Positions 43,123-52,935 of a stretch of DNA of 64,000 bases are shown piece by piece. Numbering within the stretch: the stretch's first letter is position 1; each line of letters begins with the position of its first letter. The notes under the pieces were generated by a model. That model saw only the letters and a program-made list of their open reading frames with translations. It searched no databases and was not told the origin of the DNA. Made by a program: the position numbers and the translations under genes. The stretch is from Pseudoalteromonas luteoviolacea NCIMB 1944 (GTDB taxonomy: Bacteria > Pseudomonadota > Gammaproteobacteria > Enterobacterales > Alteromonadaceae), in assembly GCF_001625565.1 (NCBI RefSeq), contig NZ_AUXS01000037.1:1-64000 (forward strand). The letters run 5' to 3'.

Positions 43123-45791
43123 TCTTCGTTTCCTTCAGGATTTATGCTATTCGGCTCGCTGGTTGCCACGATAAATTTCGAAACCACCGCGGTATCTGAG
43201 TTAATTTGTGAAAAAGACACAGGTAAAATCGGTTTAAGAAAAGGGAGTTGCGAATACCCGATTGTAAATTTTGTATTATTTGGCTGCGCAAATGCATTAG
43301 GCGTGCAAATGTGATCAATACAAAGCTGCGCTGCTAAGTAAATTACGTGATGTTCATTGAACCCATCAGGGTATAATTCACTGTGATCATCAATTACTGT
43401 TTCTACAGCTTTCAGTACCTGCAAATAAGTTTGCCCTTTAATTTCAATATCCGTTGGTTTGGGCTCGCAGGCGTACTCGGTTAATATTTGCACACAGTAC
43501 GTGTTGAGCACTTCCATTCCTTGCGGTTTGCCAAGCACATATTCAATGATGTTCTCGATGATCTTCTGTGGCTCGGTAGACACTATTTCCTCAAGTAAGC
43601 CACCGATATCTTGAGCAACATTTGCAATATGCTCATATTCACCTGTAAACCTTTCGCGCTGCGCCTGACCATAGAAATTAAGCCATCCGAAATACAACCG
43701 CTCAAATAAGCTCATTTGCTCCGAATCTAGCCATATACACTGGACTTTCACATGTAAGGGTTTGAACTTAGTAATCTGGCTCTCTACTAGGGCTCTAAAC
43801 TCAACGCTTTGCATACGCGTTGTCCAGTTGGGCAAAATGCAATACAAAATGCCTTGACGTGTATTTCCAAGTAAGTCACTTTCTAACAAGTAAAAGCTTT
43901 CACGGTTATGTGTTGCCATCGGCATTTGACCGTGATGTGAAAAGCCAAGGTTGCGCATTATTAAACGACCAAGGCTGGCCAGATGCGCTGTTTTAGGTGT
44001 TTTAGACAAATAGTTAAAACCGCGACACCGGTTTTCGCCAAGTATCCCCATCTCATTGAGTAAACGGCATTTGTCTATGTATTGGCGCAATAAAACGAGC
44101 CGAGATAACAAGTCCTCTTGATGGCTTGGGTCTTGATGACAGTCCCCTAGTATATTGACGTAAAAAGCAAATACTTCACGGTATTTTAGTAAGTTGGCAT
44201 TGGGTAATTTCACTGCAAAACGTGCAAGCAAATGCGCTAGACTGTCATTCAAACGAGTCAGTTGCGAAATTGAAAAATCCGCCTCGAGTTGCTGCTGCAA
44301 CCCACTTTCTTGATACTCTGCCATAACCATCTTAACCAAATGATTGATACCACTTATGCCACTTACAGCTTGGCTAAGTTGGGTATGTGGTAGCAAAGCA
44401 ACACGCTGCCAAAATTCATCCAGCAAAGGTGACGACAACGCTTCACTTGCGAGCATTAGGTCCATGATCTGACCAAGTCGCTCAAAATGCATATACTGTG
44501 GTAAAGCTAATATATGAGGTAGAACATCTATCTGTTTATGCTGATCTGCTAGTAGCTGGTCAAATAGGTGCAAATAGCCTTTGAACTGCAGAAGTTGCGC
44601 TTTTTGTGCTGAGTCTATTTCACGGCTTAAGGATAGCTCTGTCACTGCGTAAGTCTTTGGCAGTTCATGCTGCAACGAATGATAATGACTTAAAGGTAAA
44701 AATGCCTGTGAGCTACTTGATTCTTGAGAGATAGAATCCAAACTTTGACTGATGATATTGTCGCTAATGGTTGTTTTAATCGACGCTATTTCATCACTGC
44801 TTAATGTGTAGCTTTGACCTTCAATCATCAAAGTAATACCGTCAAAAAACAGCTCTGACAAAAAGCCCAGCTCCGGTGCAAGGTTTGTTGAATTTGGGTC
44901 TATATCTTGAACTTCAATCTGCCAATATTCATATCCAGGTTGTGCACCATGCTCAACGATGAAGCGAAACTCTTCTATTTGCTCTATGTTTGGATGTACA
45001 CGCAGTGCATCTAAAATATCAGAGCTATACAGATGCTTTTTAACTGGTGTGTCGTCTAAATCGGCATCTAGAATAAAACCATTTTTAAGTGCTGGTCCGA
45101 CGTAGATATCGTCGATGTTCATTCCCTGTTCCAGCAACTGCTGTGCATTGTAGCGCGGAAGATTTGGCGATATTTCCAATGCAATTTTTGTAAGAATATC
45201 CGCCAACACTTGCACCAGATCCTGTGCATCTTTGAGTACTAAGTGCATCCCTACATGCACAGGCGCGGCCTGATAAAATTCAATGTTGCCGAGTTGGTGC
45301 GTTACTGTACGCGATTTGGCAAAAGTTTTATGGATCTCTTGTTGTAAGCTCTGATGTGAAGCCTGCGCATGTTGATGTGGCTGCACAACTAAATCGAGTA
45401 CGGTTGCTCCATTTTCCCCATCGTTGCGCACATCGATTGTTAGGTTTTTAATCTCCGGTATGTCTAATAGCAGGCGTCGATAATCAGCCAAGGTAACACA
45501 ATGACTAAACATCACCTGCTCGGAGGTTAGAAATTGTGTCAAGGTCGACTGCTCGTCGTACTCAGCATTGAGCAAATCTTCCACTGGATAATTGAGTTTA
45601 TAGCTGAGGTCCGATAGCACATATGCTAAAACTTCCAGCAAGGTTATGCCTGGGTCAAATACGTTGTGGTCGCTCCAGGTATCCGGCGCTAACTTTTGCA
45701 ACTGCGCAATGCCTTGCGCGCGCAGCTCTTCTAGGTCCTGCCCAGAATGTAGCGTGGCATCTGAAGCAATTTTCAGTGCGTTGATTTCCAT
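43119..45791 (-). CDS. eCIS baseplate protein (Afp12-like)
   Basis: An 890-residue protein. The N-terminal WSDHNVFDPGITLLEVLAYVLSDLSYKLNYPVEDLL is the hallmark of the second baseplate wedge protein in Afp/PVC systems (Afp12/Pvc12 and phage T4 gp6/gp7 counterparts). The remainder is long and divergent, so it may hold docking sites for the fibre encoded next. It is flanked by baseplate-J on one side and the fibre gene, which it overlaps, on the other, which fits Afp11-12-13 order. Confidence 0.8.
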   Translation of the reverse strand: MEINALKIASDATLHSGQDLEELRAQGIAQLQKLAPDTWSDHNVFDPGITLLEVLAYVLSDLSYKLNYPVEDLLNAEYDEQSTLTQFLTSEQVMFSHCVTLADYRRLLLDIPEIKNLTIDVRNDGENGATVLDLVVQPHQHAQASHQSLQQEIHKTFAKSRTVTHQLGNIEFYQAAPVHVGMHLVLKDAQDLVQVLADILTKIALEISPNLPRYNAQQLLEQGMNIDDIYVGPALKNGFILDADLDDTPVKKHLYSSDILDALRVHPNIEQIEEFRFIVEHGAQPGYEYWQIEVQDIDPNSTNLAPELGFLSELFFDGITLMIEGQSYTLSSDEIASIKTTISDNIISQSLDSISQESSSSQAFLPLSHYHSLQHELPKTYAVTELSLSREIDSAQKAQLLQFKGYLHLFDQLLADQHKQIDVLPHILALPQYMHFERLGQIMDLMLASEALSSPLLDEFWQRVALLPHTQLSQAVSGISGINHLVKMVMAEYQESGLQQQLEADFSISQLTRLNDSLAHLLARFAVKLPNANLLKYREVFAFYVNILGDCHQDPSHQEDLLSRLVLLRQYIDKCRLLNEMGILGENRCRGFNYLSKTPKTAHLASLGRLIMRNLGFSHHGQMPMATHNRESFYLLESDLLGNTRQGILYCILPNWTTRMQSVEFRALVESQITKFKPLHVKVQCIWLDSEQMSLFERLYFGWLNFYGQAQRERFTGEYEHIANVAQDIGGLLEEIVSTEPQKIIENIIEYVLGKPQGMEVLNTYCVQILTEYACEPKPTDIEIKGQTYLQVLKAVETVIDDHSELYPDGFNEHHVIYLAAQLCIDHICTPNAFAQPNNTKFTIGYSQLPFLKPILPVSFSQINSDTAVVSKFIVATSEPNSINPEGNEE

Positions 45792-45890
45792 GATTTTCCT
45801 TTGGAAAGTAATTCGATATGGGAGAAGACGCCAAAATATTTAAACTGTGAACGGTTTTCTTAATTCAGCGTCAAGTGAAAGTAAATAGGG

Positions 45891-48800
45891 TCACTGCACA
45901 ACAAAGTTATGTTGAATTTTCCATTTACCGATCCCTTCAAACACATCCCCATCAACGTTGGTCAAAGAGATTTTGTGGTTACGAGTAGGGACCAGTATTT
46001 CGCGACAGCCATCGGATGGGTTGCAATTCTTTGAACAACAACCTTCTGGGCAGCCATCCTCTGAACAACAATCTTCTGGGCAGCAATCCTTCGAGCAACA
46101 ACCTTCTGGGCAACAATCATCAGAACAACTACCATCCGGGCAGCAATCCTCAGAGCAACAACCTTCTGGGCAACAAGTTTTTGGCGAGATCTGTGCGTAT
46201 TCTTTGGTTTGTTCACCTAGGCGTTTACCACGGATAACTTGCACCATATTGACCGCTTGGTGAGCTTCCAAAGCTTGTGCCACATCAGTTAAGAAGATTG
46301 TTTTTGAGAGCTCTGAGTCTGGTTTGTTCCAGGGAGTTAACGTTTCGACAATCAGCTCATTGAGTTCAACGACAGTGGTCTGAATATCGAATCTAGGATC
46401 AATCTGAATAATGATTTCCAGCTGCACTTCCACATATTTGGGGTCTTCTATACGGACGTTAAGGCCGGGAACAGAGCGGGCTTCAACTTCTTCCTGTATT
46501 TTACGCATCAAATAACGCGGCACTTTAGGTTGTAAAATATCCGTGTCGTGGTTCAGCGGGATCACCGTGATATTGACACCATCTTTTGTTTGATATGCCG
46601 TTACTGAGTGTAACTCTGGAAATGCCTGAAGAATGAAGTGTTCATAATCCCACGCAGTAAGTAGCCTGTCTCTGTGCCTCAATCGTTCGCTGACTCTACG
46701 ATACAAACGGGTATCGTCCTCTTTAACTTTGGCACCGAAGCTATCAAATGGCTGAACAACCGACGTAATTGACGGATCCGTCACCAACAACTTACCAATA
46801 CTGCCCGCTTCGAGAGGTTTTAAATAATGAGATTGCGCATGCTCCGTGGAGTTAAGTGTGATTTGTACAGCCTGCGAGTACACCCCTTTTAGTTTTGAGT
46901 AGATAGGTTGCTTGTAATCTCCCGCCAGCGTTTCTGAATCGATTACAGCCCTTATCCACACTTTCCCATCTTGGTTAAACTGGTCCGTCAAATCAAACTC
47001 AGGAAGTGAAAAAATGATGATCCCTGAATCAAGTAAATCATAAGTATTGTCTTGTAAGATCCTGCCTTCTTGATCACTGCCTTGTGAGTCATCACGGCTA
47101 AAATGATGCCATCTCCCCTGATTGTAGTATTCCCATTTAAATTGCGGTGGTTCGCTAAAATTGTAACCATCCACCGCTTCCAATTGGAACAAAACACTGC
47201 ACTGCCCTGGCGTTGGCAGTTCGCCAAGCGCAATGTATAGATACCCAAGTTCGTCAATTTCTGGCAGTAAATGAAGGCTATTTTGGGTTTCTAAAATCTG
47301 CAACTGACGACCAATTGGCGAAATATGCTCTATCCAAATAGCATTGCCTATCGCATCTCTTTGAGCCCGAGAAATACTTTGTGTCCGGTAATGCAGTTTC
47401 ACAGAGTCTAATAATGGCGTGTATGGCTCAAGAACCTGCGTCGGAATAAAGTCGCCATCATTGGGATCCCAATTAGCTAACTTCATGCTATTTTGAAATG
47501 CATAATACTCAGACACTTTTGTGTATTGTGGGTGACCAAAATCCTGATTAGATAGCTCTAATGTGTACCACTTAGGCCACTGCTTTGCTTGAGTTAAGTT
47601 AAAAGGTAAAGATAGATAATCAGCTCCACCGTTATCATCATCATAGGTAAAAACTAGGCGGTTGGTGGCAACGTTATTAACCAGCTCTGGTAGTTCTTCG
47701 CTCTGCTGCACGGCAACAAGTGGCAACAATTCTAACCCCGCATCTTCATCTGATAATTGCCATGCAGGATCATTGTAAAAAAGATCTGATACCTTTTTCG
47801 TTTGCTCACTGCTATAAGCTACATCAGACTGGGAGATCAGCACTTGGTTTTTCGGCCAAGGAAGAGTATCGCTGCTATCTGCGACATTAACTGGCGATTT
47901 TGTGACAACTTTTTTGTAAAGCAAGTAAGTCTGATAGTGAGTATCAAAATCTTCTGGTCTGCCTACCCAATTAAACTCAATACTCGCTCTCGTAACCCGT
48001 TTGCACAGTAGCTCAGGGTGTGTAAACTCAAACTTTTCAGCGAGTTGAGGAGTAAAACCAAACGGCTCAAAGGGCTTTGAAGTATCCAAAAAACCAATTC
48101 CATTATTGGCAATTAGACCATCTGCACCTAATACCGTAGCAGCCAGCTGAATTTCCTGTATCTCGCTGCGTGTTAACTGGGCAAGTGTTTCGTCTCTTTT
48201 TTGCAAATCAAGCGCGTACAGAGCATCATATTTGGATTGCTTCAACACAAATGCAATGTAAGGCAATACTTTGTCGCGACCAATAAACACATCTTTTACA
48301 GGCGCAATTGGCGCAAACAGTTCATCAACAAGAATAACCAGCTCATTATTGTTACTCAAAGACACTTGCTGTGTGTCTAGCTGAATAGGTCCGTCTTCGG
48401 TGCTCACCAGAATATCAAAACTTTCAAGCCACAAGCTTAAGTCTATTGGTGTTTCGCCAAACTCATCAGTGGAAAAGCGCAGTGCTATTACCCGCTTGCC
48501 ACTACTCAAAAATAGATCTTGAGAGGCAATCTTAAAGCCGATCTCCACAGGGGGCTGCAGGTGTGCTTGCTCTATATCACCAAAAGTCATTGCGCTACTT
48601 TCAAGTTCTACCCCTTGTACCGTATCCAACAAAACATTTCGGCCGATTTTTATACCTGAGTCATCGTTTGCTTTGTTTACCGTGATGACATTGTCAACCA
48701 CGGCACGGTTAATCGCGCTTGGTTCAGAGAGTTGGTAAACTAAGTCTTGTCCGTGCTCGTCCTTTCCACCATCAAATTGTGTACCTGGTTGCAGGGTCAA

Positions 48801-49277
48801 GGAGTCAACTTCGTTGAGTTCGATTAATACGTGCGCCGAGTCAGGTGTCGCATCTAACAGGTCGAAACCTAAAACATCACGATAGTAGTGATCTAAGTGG
48901 CGCTGCACAAAACCATTAAATTGCTGCTGAGTATGCTGCAATAAATCCACAAACGTGAGCAATAAAGCCAAATCAGGTCTGCTTGCTAAACCCTTAATTA
49001 GTGCATCACCACTGCCTGACACGATTAGCTTTGCTAATGCCGCAAATTTATCAGGCTCTGGGATCACTTTGTACCAAGTCTGAACAGGCTGCCAAGTTGC
49101 TTGACCAATAAATTGAGTATGCTGTGCAACCGTCGACAAGTAACTTAGCCACTGTTCTATAGTACGCGGCTCTATGTTAAAAAATTCACTAGAAAGCTCT
49201 GGGATCTGTCGTGCGGTTTGACTTAACCCCTTTATTTCTTTTGAATCAAGTGATTGACTACGAGACTTAAAAGTCAT
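45891..49277 (-). CDS. eCIS baseplate-J protein (Afp11-like) with cysteine-rich decapeptide repeat
   Basis: A 1,128-residue baseplate wedge protein. The part around 850-1020 (RRVSERLRHRDRLLTAWDYEHFILQAFPELHSV..., IQIDPRFDIQTTVVELNELIVETLTPWNKP) is baseplate-J-like (T4 gp6 family). After it, residues 1035-1091 hold 20 cysteines in 57 positions as about five tandem decapeptides of the type CCPEGCCSED, after which the chain resumes with a normal beta-rich tail (REILVPTRNHKISLTNVDGDV...). Such a stretch is not part of any baseplate-J protein I know. It could bind metal, form disulfides, or act as a flexible linker. Upstream is gp25, downstream the Afp12-like gene. Confidence 0.8.
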   Translation of the reverse strand: MTFKSRSQSLDSKEIKGLSQTARQIPELSSEFFNIEPRTIEQWLSYLSTVAQHTQFIGQATWQPVQTWYKVIPEPDKFAALAKLIVSGSGDALIKGLASRPDLALLLTFVDLLQHTQQQFNGFVQRHLDHYYRDVLGFDLLDATPDSAHVLIELNEVDSLTLQPGTQFDGGKDEHGQDLVYQLSEPSAINRAVVDNVITVNKANDDSGIKIGRNVLLDTVQGVELESSAMTFGDIEQAHLQPPVEIGFKIASQDLFLSSGKRVIALRFSTDEFGETPIDLSLWLESFDILVSTEDGPIQLDTQQVSLSNNNELVILVDELFAPIAPVKDVFIGRDKVLPYIAFVLKQSKYDALYALDLQKRDETLAQLTRSEIQEIQLAATVLGADGLIANNGIGFLDTSKPFEPFGFTPQLAEKFEFTHPELLCKRVTRASIEFNWVGRPEDFDTHYQTYLLYKKVVTKSPVNVADSSDTLPWPKNQVLISQSDVAYSSEQTKKVSDLFYNDPAWQLSDEDAGLELLPLVAVQQSEELPELVNNVATNRLVFTYDDDNGGADYLSLPFNLTQAKQWPKWYTLELSNQDFGHPQYTKVSEYYAFQNSMKLANWDPNDGDFIPTQVLEPYTPLLDSVKLHYRTQSISRAQRDAIGNAIWIEHISPIGRQLQILETQNSLHLLPEIDELGYLYIALGELPTPGQCSVLFQLEAVDGYNFSEPPQFKWEYYNQGRWHHFSRDDSQGSDQEGRILQDNTYDLLDSGIIIFSLPEFDLTDQFNQDGKVWIRAVIDSETLAGDYKQPIYSKLKGVYSQAVQITLNSTEHAQSHYLKPLEAGSIGKLLVTDPSITSVVQPFDSFGAKVKEDDTRLYRRVSERLRHRDRLLTAWDYEHFILQAFPELHSVTAYQTKDGVNITVIPLNHDTDILQPKVPRYLMRKIQEEVEARSVPGLNVRIEDPKYVEVQLEIIIQIDPRFDIQTTVVELNELIVETLTPWNKPDSELSKTIFLTDVAQALEAHQAVNMVQVIRGKRLGEQTKEYAQISPKTCCPEGCCSEDCCPDGSCSDDCCPEGCCSKDCCPEDCCSEDGCPEGCCSKNCNPSDGCREILVPTRNHKISLTNVDGDVFEGIGKWKIQHNFVVQ
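46007..46175 (-). repeat. In-frame 30-bp tandem repeats coding the cysteine-rich block
   Basis: About five 30-bp units of the type encoding C-C-P-E/D-G/D-C/S-C-S-x-D run back to back, with some units varied (GCPEGCCSKN, CCPDGSCSDD). The units are similar at DNA level (repeated CAACAACCTTCTGGGCA), so the block likely grew by slippage or unequal recombination, and copy number may vary between strains. Confidence 0.85.
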
Positions 49278-49424
49278 GAGAGTACCTTATTAATGTTATA
49301 TATGAGCACATCTATGCGCTACTTGGCCTGATTGACCGTTGCTAAAAGTAAGCGGCGTGGTTCTGCTTGATACTTGGCTAGTAAAGAAGAAAAGGACGTG
49401 TTCAATAAAAGTTTAAAAACGGGT

Positions 49425-49826
49425 TTAAACTGACTGCTCTGCAAGGTAGAAAGGAAACACCATGTTGCTTCGGCTATTGGTTTTGCGGATCATATAAGTC
49501 AGCTCTATTAACAGAGCACCTTCGTAAACGTCTGACATATCGAATGAAATATCTTCTAAGATAATTCTTGGTTCATAGTTTAACAACACCGCAGATATCT
49601 CTTGCTTCAGCGTCACCAACGCAGATTCACTGGCATCTTCAAAAACGAAGTTAGACAAGCCTGAACCTAACTCACTCCAATAAGGTCGCTCCCCCTTCAG
49701 CGTGTTTAATGCTACAGTGATCGCTTGTTTTACTAATTCTTCGTCTTTAGCCATGTCTGGCCCTGCATCAGGGCTTGTGAACTTCGGGGGAAAACTCCAT
49801 CCCCGACCAAGAAATGAATTGTCCAT
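49425..49826 (-). CDS. eCIS baseplate protein, gp25/Afp9-like
   Basis: A 133-residue protein of the T4 gp25 / GpW family that nucleates sheath assembly on the baseplate. The typical N-terminal FLGRGWSFPPKF and the segment KQEISAVLLNYEPRIILEDISF are present. It lies between the spike gene (14 bp upstream) and baseplate-J, as in Afp8-9-11. There is no gene for the PAAR/Afp10 tip between them; the 147-bp gap to baseplate-J is non-coding. Confidence 0.9.
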   Translation of the reverse strand: MDNSFLGRGWSFPPKFTSPDAGPDMAKDEELVKQAITVALNTLKGERPYWSELGSGLSNFVFEDASESALVTLKQEISAVLLNYEPRIILEDISFDMSDVYEGALLIELTYMIRKTNSRSNMVFPFYLAEQSV

Positions 49827-49839
49827 ACAAAACTCCTCG

Positions 49840-51426
49840 TTATCCTATTTCCATCTTATCCGTCGCAACCACCACTTTTGCACTTTCTATGGTAATGCTC
49901 TTATCCATTTTAATTTGGCTGTCATCAGGGGTTTTTATAACCACATCTGTTTTTGCCGTCATACCTGCTTTATCTTTTTGCGATAAGGCATAACCTGAGC
50001 TGTCACCCAGTGAAATTGAGTGCTCTTTGCTGCCCTCTAAAATGATATGCGGATCTTTGAAAGTGAACTTAATTGCGGTTGCTTGCTCTTTAAACAACAA
50101 CCCCCGAACATCGTATTCTTTTTTGTACCCGCCTAGCGGAGGTGGCGCGACTGGATTGTGACATGCACCGACAATAACTGGGTGCCTAGCGTCTCCACCG
50201 ATAAAATCGACAAGTACTTCGGTATCAGGGTTTGGCGGCAAGAATAAACCTTCTTCTTTGCCTACATAGGTGGTCAATAACCTTGCCCAAATCGGCTCCG
50301 TCGTTAACGTGTTCAGTGTGATAGGTATTCGATGCAGTTTCTCTTTATCTGCTTTAAAAGGTGCAACTGTGCCAACTAACATCGGGGTAGGTGCCAACTC
50401 AGCCCATTTAGACCAGCCGCTTTTGGTCAAAGATAAGCCCAATGTAAATTCACAAAACCAACCTTGGTTACTCAAATGATGATGAATTTCTGTCACCATG
50501 TAGTCGGCTTTGTTGTTTTCACCAGCTCCAGATACCTTGATTGCATCTAACAACTTCAAACTGTGTAAAGCGGTTGCAACGGACATATCTACTTGAATAC
50601 GGCCTTGGCTGGTATCTAACAAACGATAAACTTGCTCAGCTTTGGCTTTTTCTGCAAGCTCTAACTTATCAATAGGCATCTGAGATTTAATAACAACATC
50701 CGCCGCAGCCCCTTCTTTTTTCTCTCCCGAATCATAATTCTCTACTAACAAAGCTTGGGTTTTTATATCCCAGGCACTGTGATCAACCTTTTGCGCGTAA
50801 GAACTATTATCTAGGCATAATTCAAACTCCGTACACCCGTCCATTGCGACATTAAACTCAGTGGCAGCAGGTTTATGTTTTGTGAGATCAACGATTTGGA
50901 TCCCTTCCTCTTCGTAGAGTGCAAAACCGTTGGTCAAAATCCGGTTCATGATCACTTCCCATGGTTTTTTCTCAACCATAAGATATTGATAGTGTTTTAT
51001 TTTACTGTCAGCTACGGTTTTTTTTCCTGCACAGGGTTTGAGCAAGTCAGTGATGATATCTGTATCGGTCGAATCCGGTTTGTAGAGCTTACTGATTTTA
51101 GATTGAATTAGTTTATTGGCTTCTCCTTTTGCAAATACTTCAACATACGGATCGCAGCAATAGCCAATTTTTCCACCGGTTATCACACCTACAAATAAAG
51201 TAATTTGCGGGTCTTCACCAAACCCTGCTTTCACCTCAATAGACTTGCCTGGCTGAAAATCTTTATTGAGATCCAGCGTATAGGCCTCTTCGGCCATATC
51301 ACCGTCTTCAAACACAATCGATAGCTCAGAGATCTGATTGAGCCCTCGGTGGGTGCTAATCTCTCGCACACCGACCTCTAGTTTCTTCTCGCTGCCATCC
51401 ACTAAGATCGTATATCGAATATCCAT
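49840..51426 (-). CDS. eCIS spike protein, VgrG/Afp8-like
   Basis: A 528-residue spike. The N-terminal MDIRYTILVDGSEKKLEVGVREISTHRGLNQISELSIVFE fits the gp27-like hub, and MLVGTVAPFKADKEKLHRIPITLNTLTTEPIWARLLTTYVGKEEGLFLPPNPDTEVLVDFIGGDARHPVIVG is the gp5-type OB fold (Phage_base_V). A short beta-helix-like tail follows (ITLGDSSG..., VVIKTPDDSQIKMDKSITIESAKVVVATDKMEIG). It pierces target membranes at the tip of the tube. ATG at 51426, two bases after the LysM gene; an N-terminal 16-residue extension is less likely. Confidence 0.9.
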   Translation of the reverse strand: MDIRYTILVDGSEKKLEVGVREISTHRGLNQISELSIVFEDGDMAEEAYTLDLNKDFQPGKSIEVKAGFGEDPQITLFVGVITGGKIGYCCDPYVEVFAKGEANKLIQSKISKLYKPDSTDTDIITDLLKPCAGKKTVADSKIKHYQYLMVEKKPWEVIMNRILTNGFALYEEEGIQIVDLTKHKPAATEFNVAMDGCTEFELCLDNSSYAQKVDHSAWDIKTQALLVENYDSGEKKEGAAADVVIKSQMPIDKLELAEKAKAEQVYRLLDTSQGRIQVDMSVATALHSLKLLDAIKVSGAGENNKADYMVTEIHHHLSNQGWFCEFTLGLSLTKSGWSKWAELAPTPMLVGTVAPFKADKEKLHRIPITLNTLTTEPIWARLLTTYVGKEEGLFLPPNPDTEVLVDFIGGDARHPVIVGACHNPVAPPPLGGYKKEYDVRGLLFKEQATAIKFTFKDPHIILEGSKEHSISLGDSSGYALSQKDKAGMTAKTDVVIKTPDDSQIKMDKSITIESAKVVVATDKMEIG

Positions 51427-51427
51427 T

Positions 51428-52165
51428 TTAGCGCTCCAAAGGCGGATATATAACGTATTCTCCGACCGATGCACTACGAATCGAAGGTAGCCTATTTACA
51501 CTAGCAACTTGATGTACATAGTTTGCTTTACCATAAATGGAGGCCACTTCTGATACTAAGCTGTCTCCATCTTTAAACTGCAGCTCGTGGGTAAGGTCTG
51601 GTGAGCTTTTGCCTGTTCTAAGCTTAATTTCTTTATTAGATAAACACTCTGAGATATTACATTCCACTTGGGCTTTAACTCGGTTACCTTTGGCATTAAC
51701 TAGTTCACTGATCACGTTAATATCGTTAAACATGCCATGAAAACCGCCATCTGCGCCATGATTAAGAACCATGTTCAACGGCATAATAGTGACAAACGCG
51801 GGTAAGTGTGTCTCTCCTTGAACGGCAAGACCATACTGTAGCATTTGCTGAATACTGTCCTCGGTTGTGGTCTCCCCACTGATACCCATTGCAAGCTGCG
51901 CAGGCGTTTCGATAATCGTGTCATCTAGCAAAAACTTAATCGTTAAAATTGACGTAGGAGATTTTTGGTAGCGGGCTGAGCCACTCTCAGAGCCAATCGC
52001 TTTTGACTCTATCAGGTAATTTTGATGAGTCACGTTGAGTGACTTGGGATCATAAGGTAAGGTTAATTCTCCCAATTTATTGCCATTACCTCGTTCGATT
52101 TTTTTATAAAATGTCACTTTGCAAAGTGGTAAACCACTTGCGTTAATACCGTCCGCTTTGTTCAT
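51428..52165 (-). CDS. eCIS LysM-domain baseplate/hub protein (Afp7-like)
   Basis: A 245-residue protein that joins tube and hub in Afp/PVC systems. The N-terminal part is beta-rich (LCKVTFYKKIERGNGNKLGELTLPYDPKSLNVTHQNY, as in Afp7-like CIS proteins), and the C-terminal DGDSLVSEVASIYGKANYVHQVASVNRLPSIRSASVGEYVIYPP is a LysM-like domain. It is a homologue of the T4 gp53-type hub protein. The start is two bases after the small DUF5908-like gene, so the genes are coupled. Confidence 0.88.
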   Translation of the reverse strand: MNKADGINASGLPLCKVTFYKKIERGNGNKLGELTLPYDPKSLNVTHQNYLIESKAIGSESGSARYQKSPTSILTIKFLLDDTIIETPAQLAMGISGETTTEDSIQQMLQYGLAVQGETHLPAFVTIMPLNMVLNHGADGGFHGMFNDINVISELVNAKGNRVKAQVECNISECLSNKEIKLRTGKSSPDLTHELQFKDGDSLVSEVASIYGKANYVHQVASVNRLPSIRSASVGEYVIYPPLER

Positions 52166-52167
52166 AA

Positions 52168-52413
52168 TCAGGGCCTTTTTTCTTTTCCTTGCCGCGCAAA
52201 TCTAAATTCAATATGTCGTTTTATGTCCGACTCTAACTGACACAATAAGTCTTGTAGTTCAAATCGACTCACTGTATTGCTAAAGTGCTCTGCTTGGGGC
52301 GCCTGCTGCTGCGCATCATTGGACATACCGCCTGAACTTGGCTCTGCTGGTTGGGCGGGGCGATCAGCACGGATCCGTGCTTTAACCCGCACTTGATTGC
52401 ACTTAATTTCCAT
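52168..52413 (-). CDS. DUF5908-like small eCIS protein (Afp6-like)
   Basis: An 81-residue protein starting MEIKCNQVRVKARIRADRP, the typical start of DUF5908 proteins found in contractile injection gene clusters, followed by a Pro/Gln-rich linker and a helical tail (RFELQDLLCQLESDIKRHIEFRFARQ). Position between tube and LysM proteins matches Afp6. It may assist folding or assembly of tube or hub; function not established. Confidence 0.75.
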   Translation of the reverse strand: MEIKCNQVRVKARIRADRPAQPAEPSSGGMSNDAQQQAPQAEHFSNTVSRFELQDLLCQLESDIKRHIEFRFARQGKEKRP

Positions 52414-52425
52414 CTTTGAGGCTCC

Positions 52426-52896
52426 TTACACTGGCAAGCCAGGAATAGGCACTGCCACCAAATCACGATAACTAAAACTGAGAGACTCAATAAGTACATC
52501 ATTTCGGCTCGCATCAATCCCCTCCCACTCCCAGCTTTCTAAAAATGCGTTTTGCACAAGCCAAGCTTGTGATGGTAAGTAGTTGTCATCTAAGGTGGTG
52601 ATCAAAATGTGGTTTTTAACTAAGTAAGTATTCCATGCATCGCCAAAAACTAGGTTTTGCAGCATCAAAAGGCTACCACCTTGAAACACGCCTCGTTTTA
52701 GAGTTAATGTTTTTGCTTGTTTTTGGTTGGCGATACTGACTCGGTTATTGGTATATTCAATCGTGCGGTTCATCTTAAGACCGCTGACTTCTTTAAACAA
52801 AATATCAATGGGATTTGGCACACCGGCGGCCATGATACCAACCAAAAATCGATACCCAACCATAGGTGTTCTAGGATCTTGAAACATATTAGCCAC
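52426..52896 (-). CDS. eCIS tube protein 2 (Afp5-like)
   Basis: A 156-residue gp19-type tube protein (DPRTPMVGYRFLVGIMAAGVPNPIDILFKEVSGLKMNRTIEYTNNR..., TLKRGVFQGGS). Starts at its own ATG after a 39-bp gap that contains a GAAA-loop hairpin. Two tube homologues occur in Afp-type systems, this form being the one that contacts the hub; the other builds the main tube. Confidence 0.92.
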   Translation of the reverse strand: MANMFQDPRTPMVGYRFLVGIMAAGVPNPIDILFKEVSGLKMNRTIEYTNNRVSIANQKQAKTLTLKRGVFQGGSLLMLQNLVFGDAWNTYLVKNHILITTLDDNYLPSQAWLVQNAFLESWEWEGIDASRNDVLIESLSFSYRDLVAVPIPGLPV

Positions 52897-52901
52897 CTAA
52901 G

Positions 52902-52918
52902 CGGGCACTTTCGTGCCC
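52902..52918 (-). other. Intercistronic hairpin between tube 1 and tube 2
   Basis: GGGCAC / GTGCCC with a GAAA tetraloop on the minus strand, lying in the 39-bp gap between the tube genes. No T run follows, so it more likely stabilises or processes mRNA than terminates it. Confidence 0.7.
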
Positions 52919-52935
52919 TAAAAGAAAATTAAAAA

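Noticed and set aside
45958..46263. Plus-strand reading frame with QQPSGQQSSEQ repeats
   Set aside because: It is the antisense shadow of the cysteine-rich repeat in the baseplate-J gene; the minus-strand frame fits a conserved baseplate protein with clear neighbours.
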